Below are positions 24,401 to 36,400 of a stretch of DNA of 64,000 nucleotides, one piece after another. The stretch is taken from contig NC_073358.2 of NCBI RefSeq assembly GCF_027580225.2, positions 49,647,501 to 49,711,500 on the forward strand. Direction: 5' to 3'. Below the pieces are notes generated by a model. The model did not search any database. It was not told the origin of the DNA and was given only the letters and a program-made list of their open reading frames with translations. A program made the position numbers and the translations under genes. Source of the stretch: Misgurnus anguillicaudatus. Lineage: Eukaryota > Chordata > Actinopteri > Cypriniformes > Cobitidae. Each line of letters opens with the position of its first letter. Position 1 is the stretch's first letter.

Positions 24401-27400
24401 GACTCTCCTCCTCCCAGCCTCAGTGACGGTGAGCTGAGAACATTTTCTTATTCACTTTAATAAATTAATTTGCCGTGTAACCGTGAAAAAAGCTCTGTGT
24501 GAAAAATCTATTTGTGGCAGACAGTTTTGTGGGAGGCCCTATGAATGCATGAGAAACACTGTAATGGCAGTGGTAATCTAATAAGCCACACACACGTCTT
24601 CATAGGCTAGAGTTTCTTTTGGATTGTAGCCAGTTTTGTAATATTGTTCGAATTTATCGGGTCTTTTCTTACATGCTTTATTATGTGTTAAGTGAGATTT
24701 TTTTACTCTTTCAGTTGCAAGACGTTTAAAGTCAAAAGAGAGGCAAAAGAAACGCAAAGCATATGAACCCAAGCTAACGCCTGAAGGTAAACCAATTTCC
24801 TTCACTCCTTGTACTAAATATATATCCTCTGTCACTTTGTTGAAAGCATGCTTGCTAAATCTCACTGTATTTTTATGTTTCTTGGCAGAAATGATGGACT
24901 CTTCAACGTTTAAAAGGTTCTTGTTGAGTATTGACAACATCTTGGAAAACCTAGAGGATGTAGACTTTACTGTTCAGGGTATGTGTGCTTGTTTTATAGG
25001 TTATGCATAAAATCCTTAATAGTTTTTGTGCCTTCATTTTCACTTTCATGTTCTTGCAGATGATGATGAAATCCCTCAGGAGCTGCTGTTGGGGAAACAA
25101 CAGCTGAATGAGTTGGGTAGTGAATCTGCTAAGATTAAAGCCATGGGCATCACCTGCAGGGTAAATGCTTTTATATCTAATACAACTTTTATAATTGTTA
25201 AAGACCCAATAAAATTATTATTAAAGTTTTTTTTTAATTTAGACTAGTCCTTTAATAGCGTTCTACTAAAGCTCAATTGTTAGTGTGCTTTGCAAAGGTG
25301 ATGGGTTTGATTTTCAGGGAACATTCATACTGATAAAATGTATAAGTTAACTACACAAAGTAACTTTGGTTAATATTATTAATGTTAATGTTTGTGAATG
25401 TTACCAGGGTTTTTCCTGGCTCAAAATGAATTGGAGGTGGTGTACCTTGCCAGTCAAAATGACTGTTTTACAAATAATTAACTAGCCAACTTGTAACTTG
25501 TCAACTATTTGTCAATAATTAGTCATTATTATAAGACGTAGGAGCTAATAATGCAAATAAGTCTTATTAAATGCAGATAAAGCTATTTCACGTCCTCTGT
25601 TATGTGTTTCGCTCACCGAGCTCCGAATGATTCACCGAGCTCCGAATGATACAAAGAGCTCCGAATGATTTGCTTGGTGACAGAATTGTTTGAAACAAAT
25701 CCGTTTAAAGAATAATTCATTTTCGAGTCATTACTGGTCACGTTGTTATAATTGTGCGAACATGATGTTGAACCACCAAACAATTTCATGCAGGAAACAA
25801 TACTACATCAGCTTGTGTAGTCGTTTTCATGTTTTACGTGAAGACTCATGACAGCTTCGATTGATTCACCGAGCGCCGAATGATTCACCGAGCGCCGAAT
25901 GATTCACCGAGCGCCGAATGATTCACCGAGCGCCGAATGATTCACCGAGCTCCGAATGATTCACCGAGCTCCGAATGATTTGCTTGGTGACAGAATTGTT
26001 TAAATCGTTTATTGAAACAAATCCGTTTAAAAGAATAATTCATTTTCGAGTCTTTACTGGTCACGTTGTTATAATTGTGCGAACATGATGTTGAACCACC
26101 AAACAATTTCATGCAGGAAACAATACAACATCAGCTTGTGTAGTAGTGTTCACGTTTTACGTGAAGACTCATGACAGCTCCGAATGATTCACCAAGCTCC
26201 GAATGATTCACCAAGCTCCGAATGATACAAAGAGCTCTGAATGATTCACCGAGCTCCGAATGATTTGCTTGGTGACAGAATTGTTTCAATCGTTTATTGA
26301 AACAAATCTGTTTAAAAGAATAATTCATTTTCGAGTCATTACTGGTCACGTTGTTTTAATTGTGGGAACATGATGTTGAACCACCAAACAATTTCATGCA
26401 GGAAACAATACTACATCAGCTTGTGTAGTAGTGTTCATGTTTTACGTGAAGAGTCATGACAGCTTTGATTAATTCACTGAGCTCCGAATGGTTCGCCGAG
26501 CTCCGAATGGTTCGCCGAGCTCCGAATGGTTCGCCGAGCTCCGAATGGTTCGCCGAGCTCCGAATGATTTACTTGGTGACAGAATTGTTTCAACCGTTTA
26601 TTGAAACAAATCTGTTTAAAGAATAATTCATTTTCGAGTCATTACTGGTCACGTTGTTTTAATTAAGCGAACATGATGTTGAACCACCAAACAATTTCAT
26701 GCAGGAAACAATGCTTCATCAGCTTGTGTAGTCGTGTTCATGTTTTACGTGAAGATTCATGACAGCTTTGATTGATTCACCGAGCTCCGAATGATTCACC
26801 AAGCTCCGAATGATTCACCGAGCTCTGAATGATTCACCGAGCTCCGAATGATTCACCGAGCTCCGAATGATTCACCGAGCTCCGAATGATTCACCGAGCT
26901 CCGAATGATTCACCGAGCTCCAAATGATATAAAGAGCTCCGAATGATTCACCGAGCTCTAAATGATTTGCTTGGTGACAGAATTGTTTCAATCGTTTATT
27001 GAAACAAATCCGTTTAAAGGATAATTCATTTTCGAGTCATTACTGGTCACGTTATTTTAATTGTGCGAACATGATGTTGGACCACCAAACAATTTCATGC
27101 AGGAAACAATACTACATCAGCTTGTGTAGTAGTGTTCATGTTTTACGTGAAGAGTCATGACAGCTTCGATTGATTCACCGAGCTTCGAATGATTCAACGA
27201 GCTCCGAATGATTCAACGAGCTCCGAATGATTCAACGAGCTCCGAATGATTCAACGAGCTCCGAATGAATTAAAGAAAGTATTAAAGAAATCCTTCACCA
27301 AAAAATGCATTTTCTGTCAATAAGTCGCCCTCATTTTGACCCTGGACCACAAAACCAGTCATAAGTTGCACAGGCCAAATATTGTCCTATCCTAACAAAC

Positions 27401-30400
27401 AATACATTAATGGAAAGCGTATTTATTCATCTATCACAGTGATTCCCAACCGGGGGTACGCGTACCCCAGGGGGTACGTGAAGAGTTTCCAGGGGGTACG
27501 CGAAAAGATTTAGATTTTGCTTTGATCTCATTTACTTTTAATAAAAATGTCTTTCGTTTGTCCAGTCATTGACATAAGATTGATTTTTGTGAGGAAAGCA
27601 CTGTAAAAAGGACAACTTTAAATTTAATTTTAATCTTATCATTAATATTATTTGCCGTCGTGAGTAAATGCGCTGCATGCTCCACCAAAACGCATTAGCG
27701 ATGTCCAACTCAAGAACGATTTGCACGTGATTTACTACAAAAGCGCAAATAAAATACACAGGCACAATAATGACATAGGCACATAATGACCAATTACAGA
27801 GACCTCGGCAGGACATCACAATGAAAATGCGGACTGCGGAGTGCGAAATTCCAGCTAAAAGCACACTAAGAACCGGAGGACGAAGGACAAAAGATGAAGG
27901 GTAAAATAAGTTTTGAAAAACCTGATTTGACTTCTCCTCGTGACTTCTCCTCCTCTTTTCTCCAGCAAATTAAACATAGCATAGGTTTGGCAAAACTATA
28001 TATATATTTTTAAAAAAAGAATGTTACTCTGGCAAAATTTACTCTCCTCACATTAATGTTGCTTCTGAAAGGAAAACTTCTTCAAATGAATATGCAATAA
28101 GGTCGCAAAAATAAAAAATTTTCAGAGCTAAATATCTACTGCGTGTCTTTAGTAAGATCAGTCGTTATTAACGCCAAAATGATGGTTTGCGCAAGCTGTT
28201 AGTAAATCTGGCCCTTAAAGGGGTCATATGATGAATTTTTTTTTTTTGTAAAATAAGTCTTTGGCATTCCCAGAGTCCATATGTGAAGTTTTATCTCAAA
28301 ACACCCTACAGATAATTAATTATAGCATGTCAAAATTGACATTTTATAGGCCTGAGCAAAAATGTGCCGTTTTTGGGTGTGTCTTTTAAAATGCAAATGA
28401 ACTGATAAAATGTAAACACTGATCGCAATGATGGTAGTTTGCTGGAAAAACATGCTTCATCAGTCAGTGATTTTTACTTTAATGTTTAAAATTAATTAAT
28501 TAATATTACTAATAATTTGTCTTTAAAACACAACTTTGGTTTAGTTTCGACGAAGGGGTACTTGAGCCTTACTGATAGGGCTGTGGGGGTACTTAGGGCT
28601 AAAAAGGTTGGGAACCACTGATCTATCAGATGATGAATAAATCTCAATTTCATCCCGGTGACCTCTTATAAACTTGTTTTTTAAGCTTTTTTTATCAATG
28701 ATCTAAGTGAAGTATTACGTTTTTGTAAATGTAACTGCATGTACACATTGTGTGTTGAACTTGTTTTTTATGTTGTATCTCTCTTATAATTGCCAGATTC
28801 CCTCTGATAAGCTGGTGAAACTGTTAAACATCCTGGAGAAGAACATTCTGGATGGGGCAACACTTTCCACACTCATGAACCTTGTGAGCAGCATTAGTAA
28901 CTTTTATATTTCAAAGGATGCTGTTGAGAGGAAGTTTTTGTTGAGCACAAATTTGGTTTTGCATACTATAAAGTCATACCAATATCTCATTGGCTCATGG
29001 TGCACTGTTTTCCTCTCTGCTCTCCGTCAGGATAATGATGGTGAAGATGAGGAACGTCTCTGGAGGGATCTCATCATGGAGCGTGTGACCAAATCGGCAG
29101 ACGCTTGTCTCACAGCGCTAAACATCATGACATCGATACGCATGCCCAAAGCCGTGTACATCGAGGATGTGATCGAGAGGGTCCTCCAGTACACAAAATT
29201 CCACCTTCAGAACACTCTTTACCCGCAGTACGATCCGGTTTACAGGGTCAACCCTAAAGGAGGTAAGACGCTTCTGCACGTCAAGTCTGGTGCTTATTTC
29301 ATACAAAAACTGTTCACACTTAATCCAATATTGAACAGCTTGGATATCTAATCAAGATGGTGACATCTGAACAATAGGCTTTATGCTCACCTGCACTACT
29401 TCCTGAACTTCAGCCAGCTCCTTGTTTCCTGTCTGCCATTATTGGACAAACTGATTAATCCAGGTGTGTCTGATTATTGTTGTTGTGACTACTGAGGTCA
29501 GGCACACCTGGATTAATCAGTTTGTCCAATAATGGCAGACAGGAAACAAGGAGCTGGCTGAAGTTCAGGAAGTAGTGCAGCTAGGCATAAAGCCTATTAG
29601 TTTGAGTATATTTGAGTGTGTTTCTAATGCATAAAACTCTCCACGCAGTCCTTAAAGGAATAGTCTACTAATTTTTCAATATTAAAATGTTATTACCTTA
29701 ACTAAGAATTGTTGATACATCCCTCTATCATCTGTGTGCGTGCACGTAAGCGCTGGAGCGCGCTGCAACGCTTCGATAGCATTTAGCTTAGCCCCATTCA
29801 TTCAATGGTACCATTTAGAGATAAAGTTAGAAGTGACCAAACACATCAACGTTTTTCCTATTTAAGACGAGTAGTTATACGAGCAAGTTTGGTGGTACAA
29901 AATAAAACGTAGCGCTTTTCTAAGCGGATTTAAAAGAGGAACTATATTTTATGGCGTAATAGCACTTTTGGGAGTACTTCGACTCGCCTGAAAAGTCCGC
30001 TCCCCTTCTCACTCTCATAATGGGAGAGGGGGAGGGTGTTACTGCGCCGAGTCGAAGTACTCCCAAAAGTGCTATTACGCCATAAAATATAGTTCCTCTT
30101 TTAAATCCGCTTAGAAAAGCGCTACGTTTTATTTTGTACCACCAAATTTGCTCGTATAACTACTCATCTTAAATGGGAAAAACGTTGGTGTGTGTGGTCA
30201 CTTCTAACTTTATCTCTAAATGGTATGAATGAATGAATGGGGCTAAGCTAAATGCTATCGAAGCGTCGCAGCGCGCTCCAGCGCTTACGTGCACGCACAC
30301 AGATGATAGAGGGATGTATCAACAATTCTTAGTTAAGGTAATAACATATTTTAATATTGAAAATGAGTAGACTATTCCTTTAATATACTCAAACCCTGCT

Positions 30401-33400
30401 GCTGTCACTTGACAATATAAAATTATACTGAAGCTGCCATGTTGTTGTGTCTCAGGTTCCTTGCTCAGTTCTAAAGCAAAGCGAGCCAAGTGCTCCACCG
30501 CAAAGCAGCGAGTCATCGTCATGCTTTATAACAAAGTGTGTGACGTTGTCAGCAACATCTCTGAGCTGCTGGAGATTCAGCTGCTTACTGACACCACCAT
30601 ACTGCAGGTACGAGTTGATCTCTTTTTTTTCCCCCAATTCATTCTCCTCCTCTCAATCTTACGGTGTGTTGTTTTTGCAGATCTCTTCGATGGGCATCAC
30701 TCCGTTCTTTGTGGAGAATGTCAGCGAGTTGCAGCTCTGTGCCATAAAGCTGGTGACAGCGGTACGTTTTACATTTAAAGTAAAAACCATGGATTTAATG
30801 TTTTCAGGCATATTCCAAAAGCTCTCAAAAGCATCCAGGCAAATTTGGTTCCAAAGTTATTGTTTTGCCACACAATGGCATCCACATCTTTTGCATGATT
30901 TTACCAAATACCTTTAGTGCCACTGGATAATATATGATGTAAAGACAGTCTCTCGGACTGTCACAAAAATACAACATGAAACCCATCATAATTTACTCTG
31001 CCTCAGCACTAAAACCAAACTTTACATACATTTGTAGTTTGCGTAGAATTGATGCATTGTTTTTGGAGAGGTACGCGTCAGGCTACGCACAGCCTACGGC
31101 ATAGGTCCTGCACTGAAGTATAAATCAGCCTTAAGACCACAATTGCTCATTTGACTAATCTTCTCTTCTGTTTATCTTCTGCGTTTCAGGTCTTCTCTCG
31201 GTACGAGAAACACAGGCAGTTGATTCTCGAAGAGATTTTTACTTCATTGGCCAGACTGCCTACCAGCAAACGCAGCCTTAGGAACTTCAGGTACAAATGA
31301 CAGCCTAAACTGACCTGTAGTAAACGTGAGCTTTTCCTACATGTGGACGTGATCTGTCTGTGTGCGCAGGTTGAACAGCAGTGATGCAGAGGGAGAGCCG
31401 GTGTTTATTCAGATGGTCAGTGCTCTGGTACTGCAGTTAATTCAGTGTGTGGTCAATCTGCCCTCGGAGAAAGACTGCTCTGAAGATGATCACAAGAAGG
31501 TACTTTTTCACATTATTAGCTGATATCCATCATACAATAATAAGACAGTTGTGTTTAAAGAGCACACATTATGCAAAATCCAAAAATCACTCTACAATCA
31601 AAAAATCCACCTTGTCCGTTTTTAATCACGGCATGGGGCGGCAGTGGCTCAGTGGTTCATGTAGGTTGTCTACAAACCGGAAGGTTGGTGGTTCAATCCC
31701 CGGTTCCACCTGACCAAGTGTCGAGGTGTCCATGAGCAAGACACATAACCCCAGCTGCTCCCGACGAGCTGGATGGCACCTTGCATGGCAGACACCACCG
31801 TCTGTGTATGAATGAGTGAGTGAATGGGTGAATGAGAGGCAAAAATTGTAAAACGCTTTGGATGGCCATAGGTCTGTTACAAGCGCTATATAAATGCAGT
31901 CCATTTAGGGCGCACTCACACTATCCAACCCCACCCGCGCCCAGGCGCGTTTGACCCCCAACGCCTGGTTTGTTGGACTAGTGTGATCGCTTTGTTCGGT
32001 GCCCGGGCGCGGATTGGTTAATCGCGCCGCGGCCGGGTTGCAGAGGTGGGCCTGAGCGCGGTTCACTTGGGCTCAGGCGCGGAAGGCTGTGGTGTGAGCG
32101 CAATCGCGCCTGAGCGCGATTCAAAAGGTGAAAACGTCAGTTGCGCGACCACTCACCTTCATCTGCTGCCGTAAAAACCTTTTGATGCGCGCAGCGGGGT
32201 TATGTGAATGTCCGAGCTGCGCACGTGACAGCTCAACTAAGCAATATGATGACATGTGAGAGGGCTGTCTGTGATCACACACCAAACGACTCCGAATAAA
32301 AAACACAGACTTATCATTACGGTGGGTTCCAGAGTTAAGAGGGAGCTTTACTTCCTGCTTTTTTCAAAACAATCGCATCTTAATGACGAAAACGCGCCCG
32401 GACTCGGATCGATAAAAAGTACAGTGTGAGTGCGTGCACCTGGGGGAGTAGGGAGGGGTGACAATCGCGCTGGGGCATGGTTTGGTTTGGTTTGGATAAT
32501 GTGAGTGCGCCCTTAATCCCTAGTAAACCAAAGCAGTCTCATTACCCCGGCTTTGCACCGCACGAGTCTGCGGCGCGTTGCGGCTCCGAAGAGGCAACCG
32601 GAACCGATCGCGGTCATTCTAGTCAATGCTTGTGTTTACATCAGATGCGCCGCGGCACGTTTCAAGAGCGTCCCAGAAGCTGCTCTACGCGCCGCTTCGC
32701 TAAAGATGGGTGCCTAGTCTATTTTTGACGTGTGCCGCGTTGAAGCCGCACGGTAAATATAAAATAAAAGTCAAAAATCCTGTCAATTTCAAAATAAATA
32801 CCTTGTGCAGACTCCCGTATTTCACATCATCTTGCTCACAGACACTGTATGTGAAATAAACATAATTGAGGATGTGTTTTAGAAGAATATGCATAGCTAA
32901 ATACTTTTATATTTGTCCATCCTAACTGAATTTTTATGTTTATTCACTTTTTTACTACAGAACAACAAAATGGGACAATGCAAAAAACTAAACAATATAC
33001 AGAATGAATTCTAACAAAACATTAACATTTAGCCAACTTATCCATGTTATAACTAAGAAAATCAAGAAAAACGTCTGACAGGAAAATCACGTGACGTTCT
33101 ACTGCTGCTCTTCTGATCCGCTTCTTGTGTGAGTTGGCACCGCGTAGAAGACGAAACAAAGCCACCTCGGAGCCGTAACGCGCCGCAGACTCGTGCGGTG
33201 TAAATCCGGGGTTAGACATGCACTTTTGATTATCTTGTTAATGTGACATCACAAAAGCAAAGCCCCGCACACAGCCACTGACTGAGTGATTAATTTTACC
33301 CAAAAGCTTTTCTTAATGTTTTTGTTAGTACATTGTAGTGCTCATTGTCTCAGACTGTGAACAGGAATCAGATCTATTAACCAATTTAATGTGAGGGAAT

Positions 33401-36400
33401 GAGGAGCTGTAGTTCATTTGCATTTAAAGGTACACACATGAAAACATCACTTTTTTTGCTCCCACCCAAATAGGGGCATTTTGGACATGTTAAAATAAAT
33501 AATCTGTGTTGTATTTTGAGCTGAAACTGCAGACACATTCTAGGCATACATGAATCTTGTAAAAATTGGCATAATATGTGTCCTTTAATACTTAGTAGTA
33601 GTAGTAGTAACAGGGTTCCCACGGGTCCTTGAAATCATTGAAAGTTTGTGAATATGGGGGGAAAATTTCAAGGCCCTGTGAAGTTTTTGAAAATATACAT
33701 ACATAGATACAGGTCATTGAAAGGGCTTGAATGTATTTTATGCAAGAAGTTTTCTGGAAAAAAAATCCATATAATCCCTGTGTAGTGTAGGATAATATCA
33801 TAAAAATTCTAGACTTTTAAATCACACGTGCTAAACTGTTTGCTTTAAATGCTTATATCTTCTGGATGCGAATGTTGATTCATACCAAAATGCTTTTTTG
33901 CATAGTTGTGTTTGACACATGAAAACGTCTCTGGTTACGTATGTAACTTGGACCTGGAAAGTCCTTGAAAACTCCATGTAGTAGTAATAGTAGCAAATAC
34001 TTGGAAATCTCTCTGTGAACACTAAAAAATGATCTGTAAACGTGTCTATTTTTAGTACTCCTGTAACCACAGCATTCTTGAACGTAACCGTATAATCTGA
34101 TTTATTTGTCAGGTTGACGATGATGTGTTTATTACCAACTCGTACGAGACTGCCAGACGGACGGCACAGAACTTTCTCTCTGTCTTCCTCAAAAAGTCAG
34201 ATAATTTTCCCTTTATTCATTTTTATTTCATGATGGTTTGTGGTCCACTTGCAGTACTCACCGTGTGATTTCTGTCTGTTTATTGTCTCAGGTGTGGGAG
34301 TAAACAGGGTGAGGAAGATTATAGGCCGCTGTTTGAAAACTTTGTGCAGGATCTGTTGTCTACGGTTAACAAACCCGAATGGCCCGCCTCAGAACTTTTG
34401 CTGAGCCTGCTGGGCAGATTACTGGTAATGACATTACACGTGCCATCAGGCGTACACTCATCATATTTAAAAAATACCAAAACTTAAGCGTTTCCTGAAA
34501 TTTGTGCTCTCTTCGTAGGTGCACCAGTTCAGTAACAAGCAGACAGAAATGGCCCTGCGTGTGGCATCGCTCGACTATTTGGGCACCGTCGCCTCTCGAC
34601 TGAGGAAAGATTCAGTCACCAGCAGAATGGATCAGAAAGCCATCGACCGCATCATCAGTGAGGTAAACACACCTGCAGTTAACACACAAGCATGCAGACA
34701 ATGCCACTAGTGGACTGCGTCTAATGAACAATCTGTGTTTGCTGATGTGTATAGAGCTCAGAAGGAGATGAAACCCAACGGTTACAGAAAGCACTGCTAG
34801 GTTACATGGACGAGAACGCAGAGACAGACCCTGCACTCATGGTGAGTTCAGCTAAAGTACCTTTAATGTTATCCTAGGCCGTGCTCATATTTTACTTAAC
34901 CGTCCCGAACCGTACCTGCGTGCGACTTGTTTAACTGTGTATTTTACCTGGCCAAGAGATCTGTGTTTTTTTGGTCCATGCATACAAGCTCTTCTGATCT
35001 CTCCTTTTTTCTATCTTGTAGTTTGCACGCAAGTTTTACATCGCTCAGTGGTTCAGAGACTGCACTACGGAGGCTGAGAAGGCCATGCGTAATCAGAGTC
35101 AAAAGGATGATGATGATGGGACGCAGCATGCAAAAGAACTGCAGGCCACCGGAGACATCATGCAGCGCGCTGAAACTCGCAAGAAATTCCTGCATACGGT
35201 CATTAAATCCACTCCCAATCAATTTACTACTCTCAGGTATTTTTATACAGTTTTTTTTATGTCCCTTTGAAGGCTGTATTAAAGTGGATATGTCGTGGTA
35301 TTAATGCAAAACTTCTCTGGACAGGATGAATTCAGACACTGTGGACTATGAGGACGCCTGCCTTATCGTACGCTATTTGGCCTCCACCCGACCGTTCTCT
35401 CAGAGTTTTGACATCTATCTGACGCAGGTGAGAAAATACTATATTATTGGATGATTTTGTGAAACTGTTAGATGAGCAACCCCTTTTTTGATAACTATAA
35501 ATGCAACAATTTTCTCAGTACATATAACTTGAATGAGAACAGAGATGTAAATGAAATGTAATAAAATTTACAGTTGATTAATTGATGATTTAAAGAAGTC
35601 ATATCGAAAGTTTTGCTAGTGAATCAGATGAATCAGTCTGCCTTATGTGTGTGTGTGGACTAATGTGTCCATGCATATATTTATGGTTACGCATAAAGAG
35701 ACGATTTTTATTTTCTTATGTCTTTTTCTAGATTCTGCGAGTTTTAGGTGAGAGCGCTATAGCAGTCAGGACCAAAGCCATGAAGTGTCTGTCTGAGGTG
35801 GTGGCTGTGGACCCTAGTATACTAGCAAGGGTAAGAAACTCAAGTTAAAGGGCACATATTATGCCCATTTGTACAGATATAATATAAGCCTCACGCCCCA
35901 TTCAGACCTCCAGCGACTTTCTTGCTGTGTGTCGCCCGTCTCTTTCAATGAGGCGTTTCTAAATCTGGTTGTCATAAATGAGTACCGTCCACTCCAGTAA
36001 CTGGCGAGACACGGATGACGTGAACTTCACTGCTTCGTTCCCATTGGGAGTCGCTCCTGAAAATCGCTCCTCATTTGCATAAAGTTAAACTTTTCTTAAA
36101 GGGGACAGAGAATGAAAAACCATTTTTACCTTGTCTTTGTTGAATAATGGTAGTCTACCAACATTCACAAACATACAAAAAGTGCTAAACATGCTAAACA
36201 TCTCAGTCTCATAGAAATTCCTCTTTTAGAAATGTCAGCCAGAAAACAGCCCAATCTGAAAAAATTGATGCTTATGACATCACAGGCATCTAACTGCCCC
36301 TCCACTTTAAAATAATTGGCTACATTTTTTGAGTGGCAGCAAAGTCAGCCAATCAGTAATGAGATTGCAAGTTAAGCCAGTAGGGGGAGCCAAATAGGTG

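Larger units (their letters stand above)
31559..33584. mobile_element. TTAA-flanked MITE (outermost layer of the intron 19 nest)
   Basis: TTAA at 31555-31558 and 33585-33588 bounds an element starting AGAGCACACATTATGC and ending GGCATAATATGTGTCC. Its own DNA survives only as 31559-31630, 32516-32544 (AAACCAAAGCAGTCTCATTA) and 33212-33584; the rest is later insertions. Uninterrupted relatives are near 36650-36900 (reverse) and 51230-51560. Confidence 0.75.

Noticed and set aside
26131..26349. Repetitive minus-strand open frame (SELGESF-like peptide)
   Set aside because: Created by the 19-bp periodicity of the satellite; no start context or conservation.
25860..27270. Regular short direct repeats that look CRISPR-like
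   Set aside because: The 19-bp units are contiguous without unique spacers, and the context is a vertebrate intron; it is a satellite.
31908..32515. Second CpG island/promoter in intron 19
   Set aside because: The GC-rich block has inverted ends and TTA duplications, so it is a MITE rather than a promoter.
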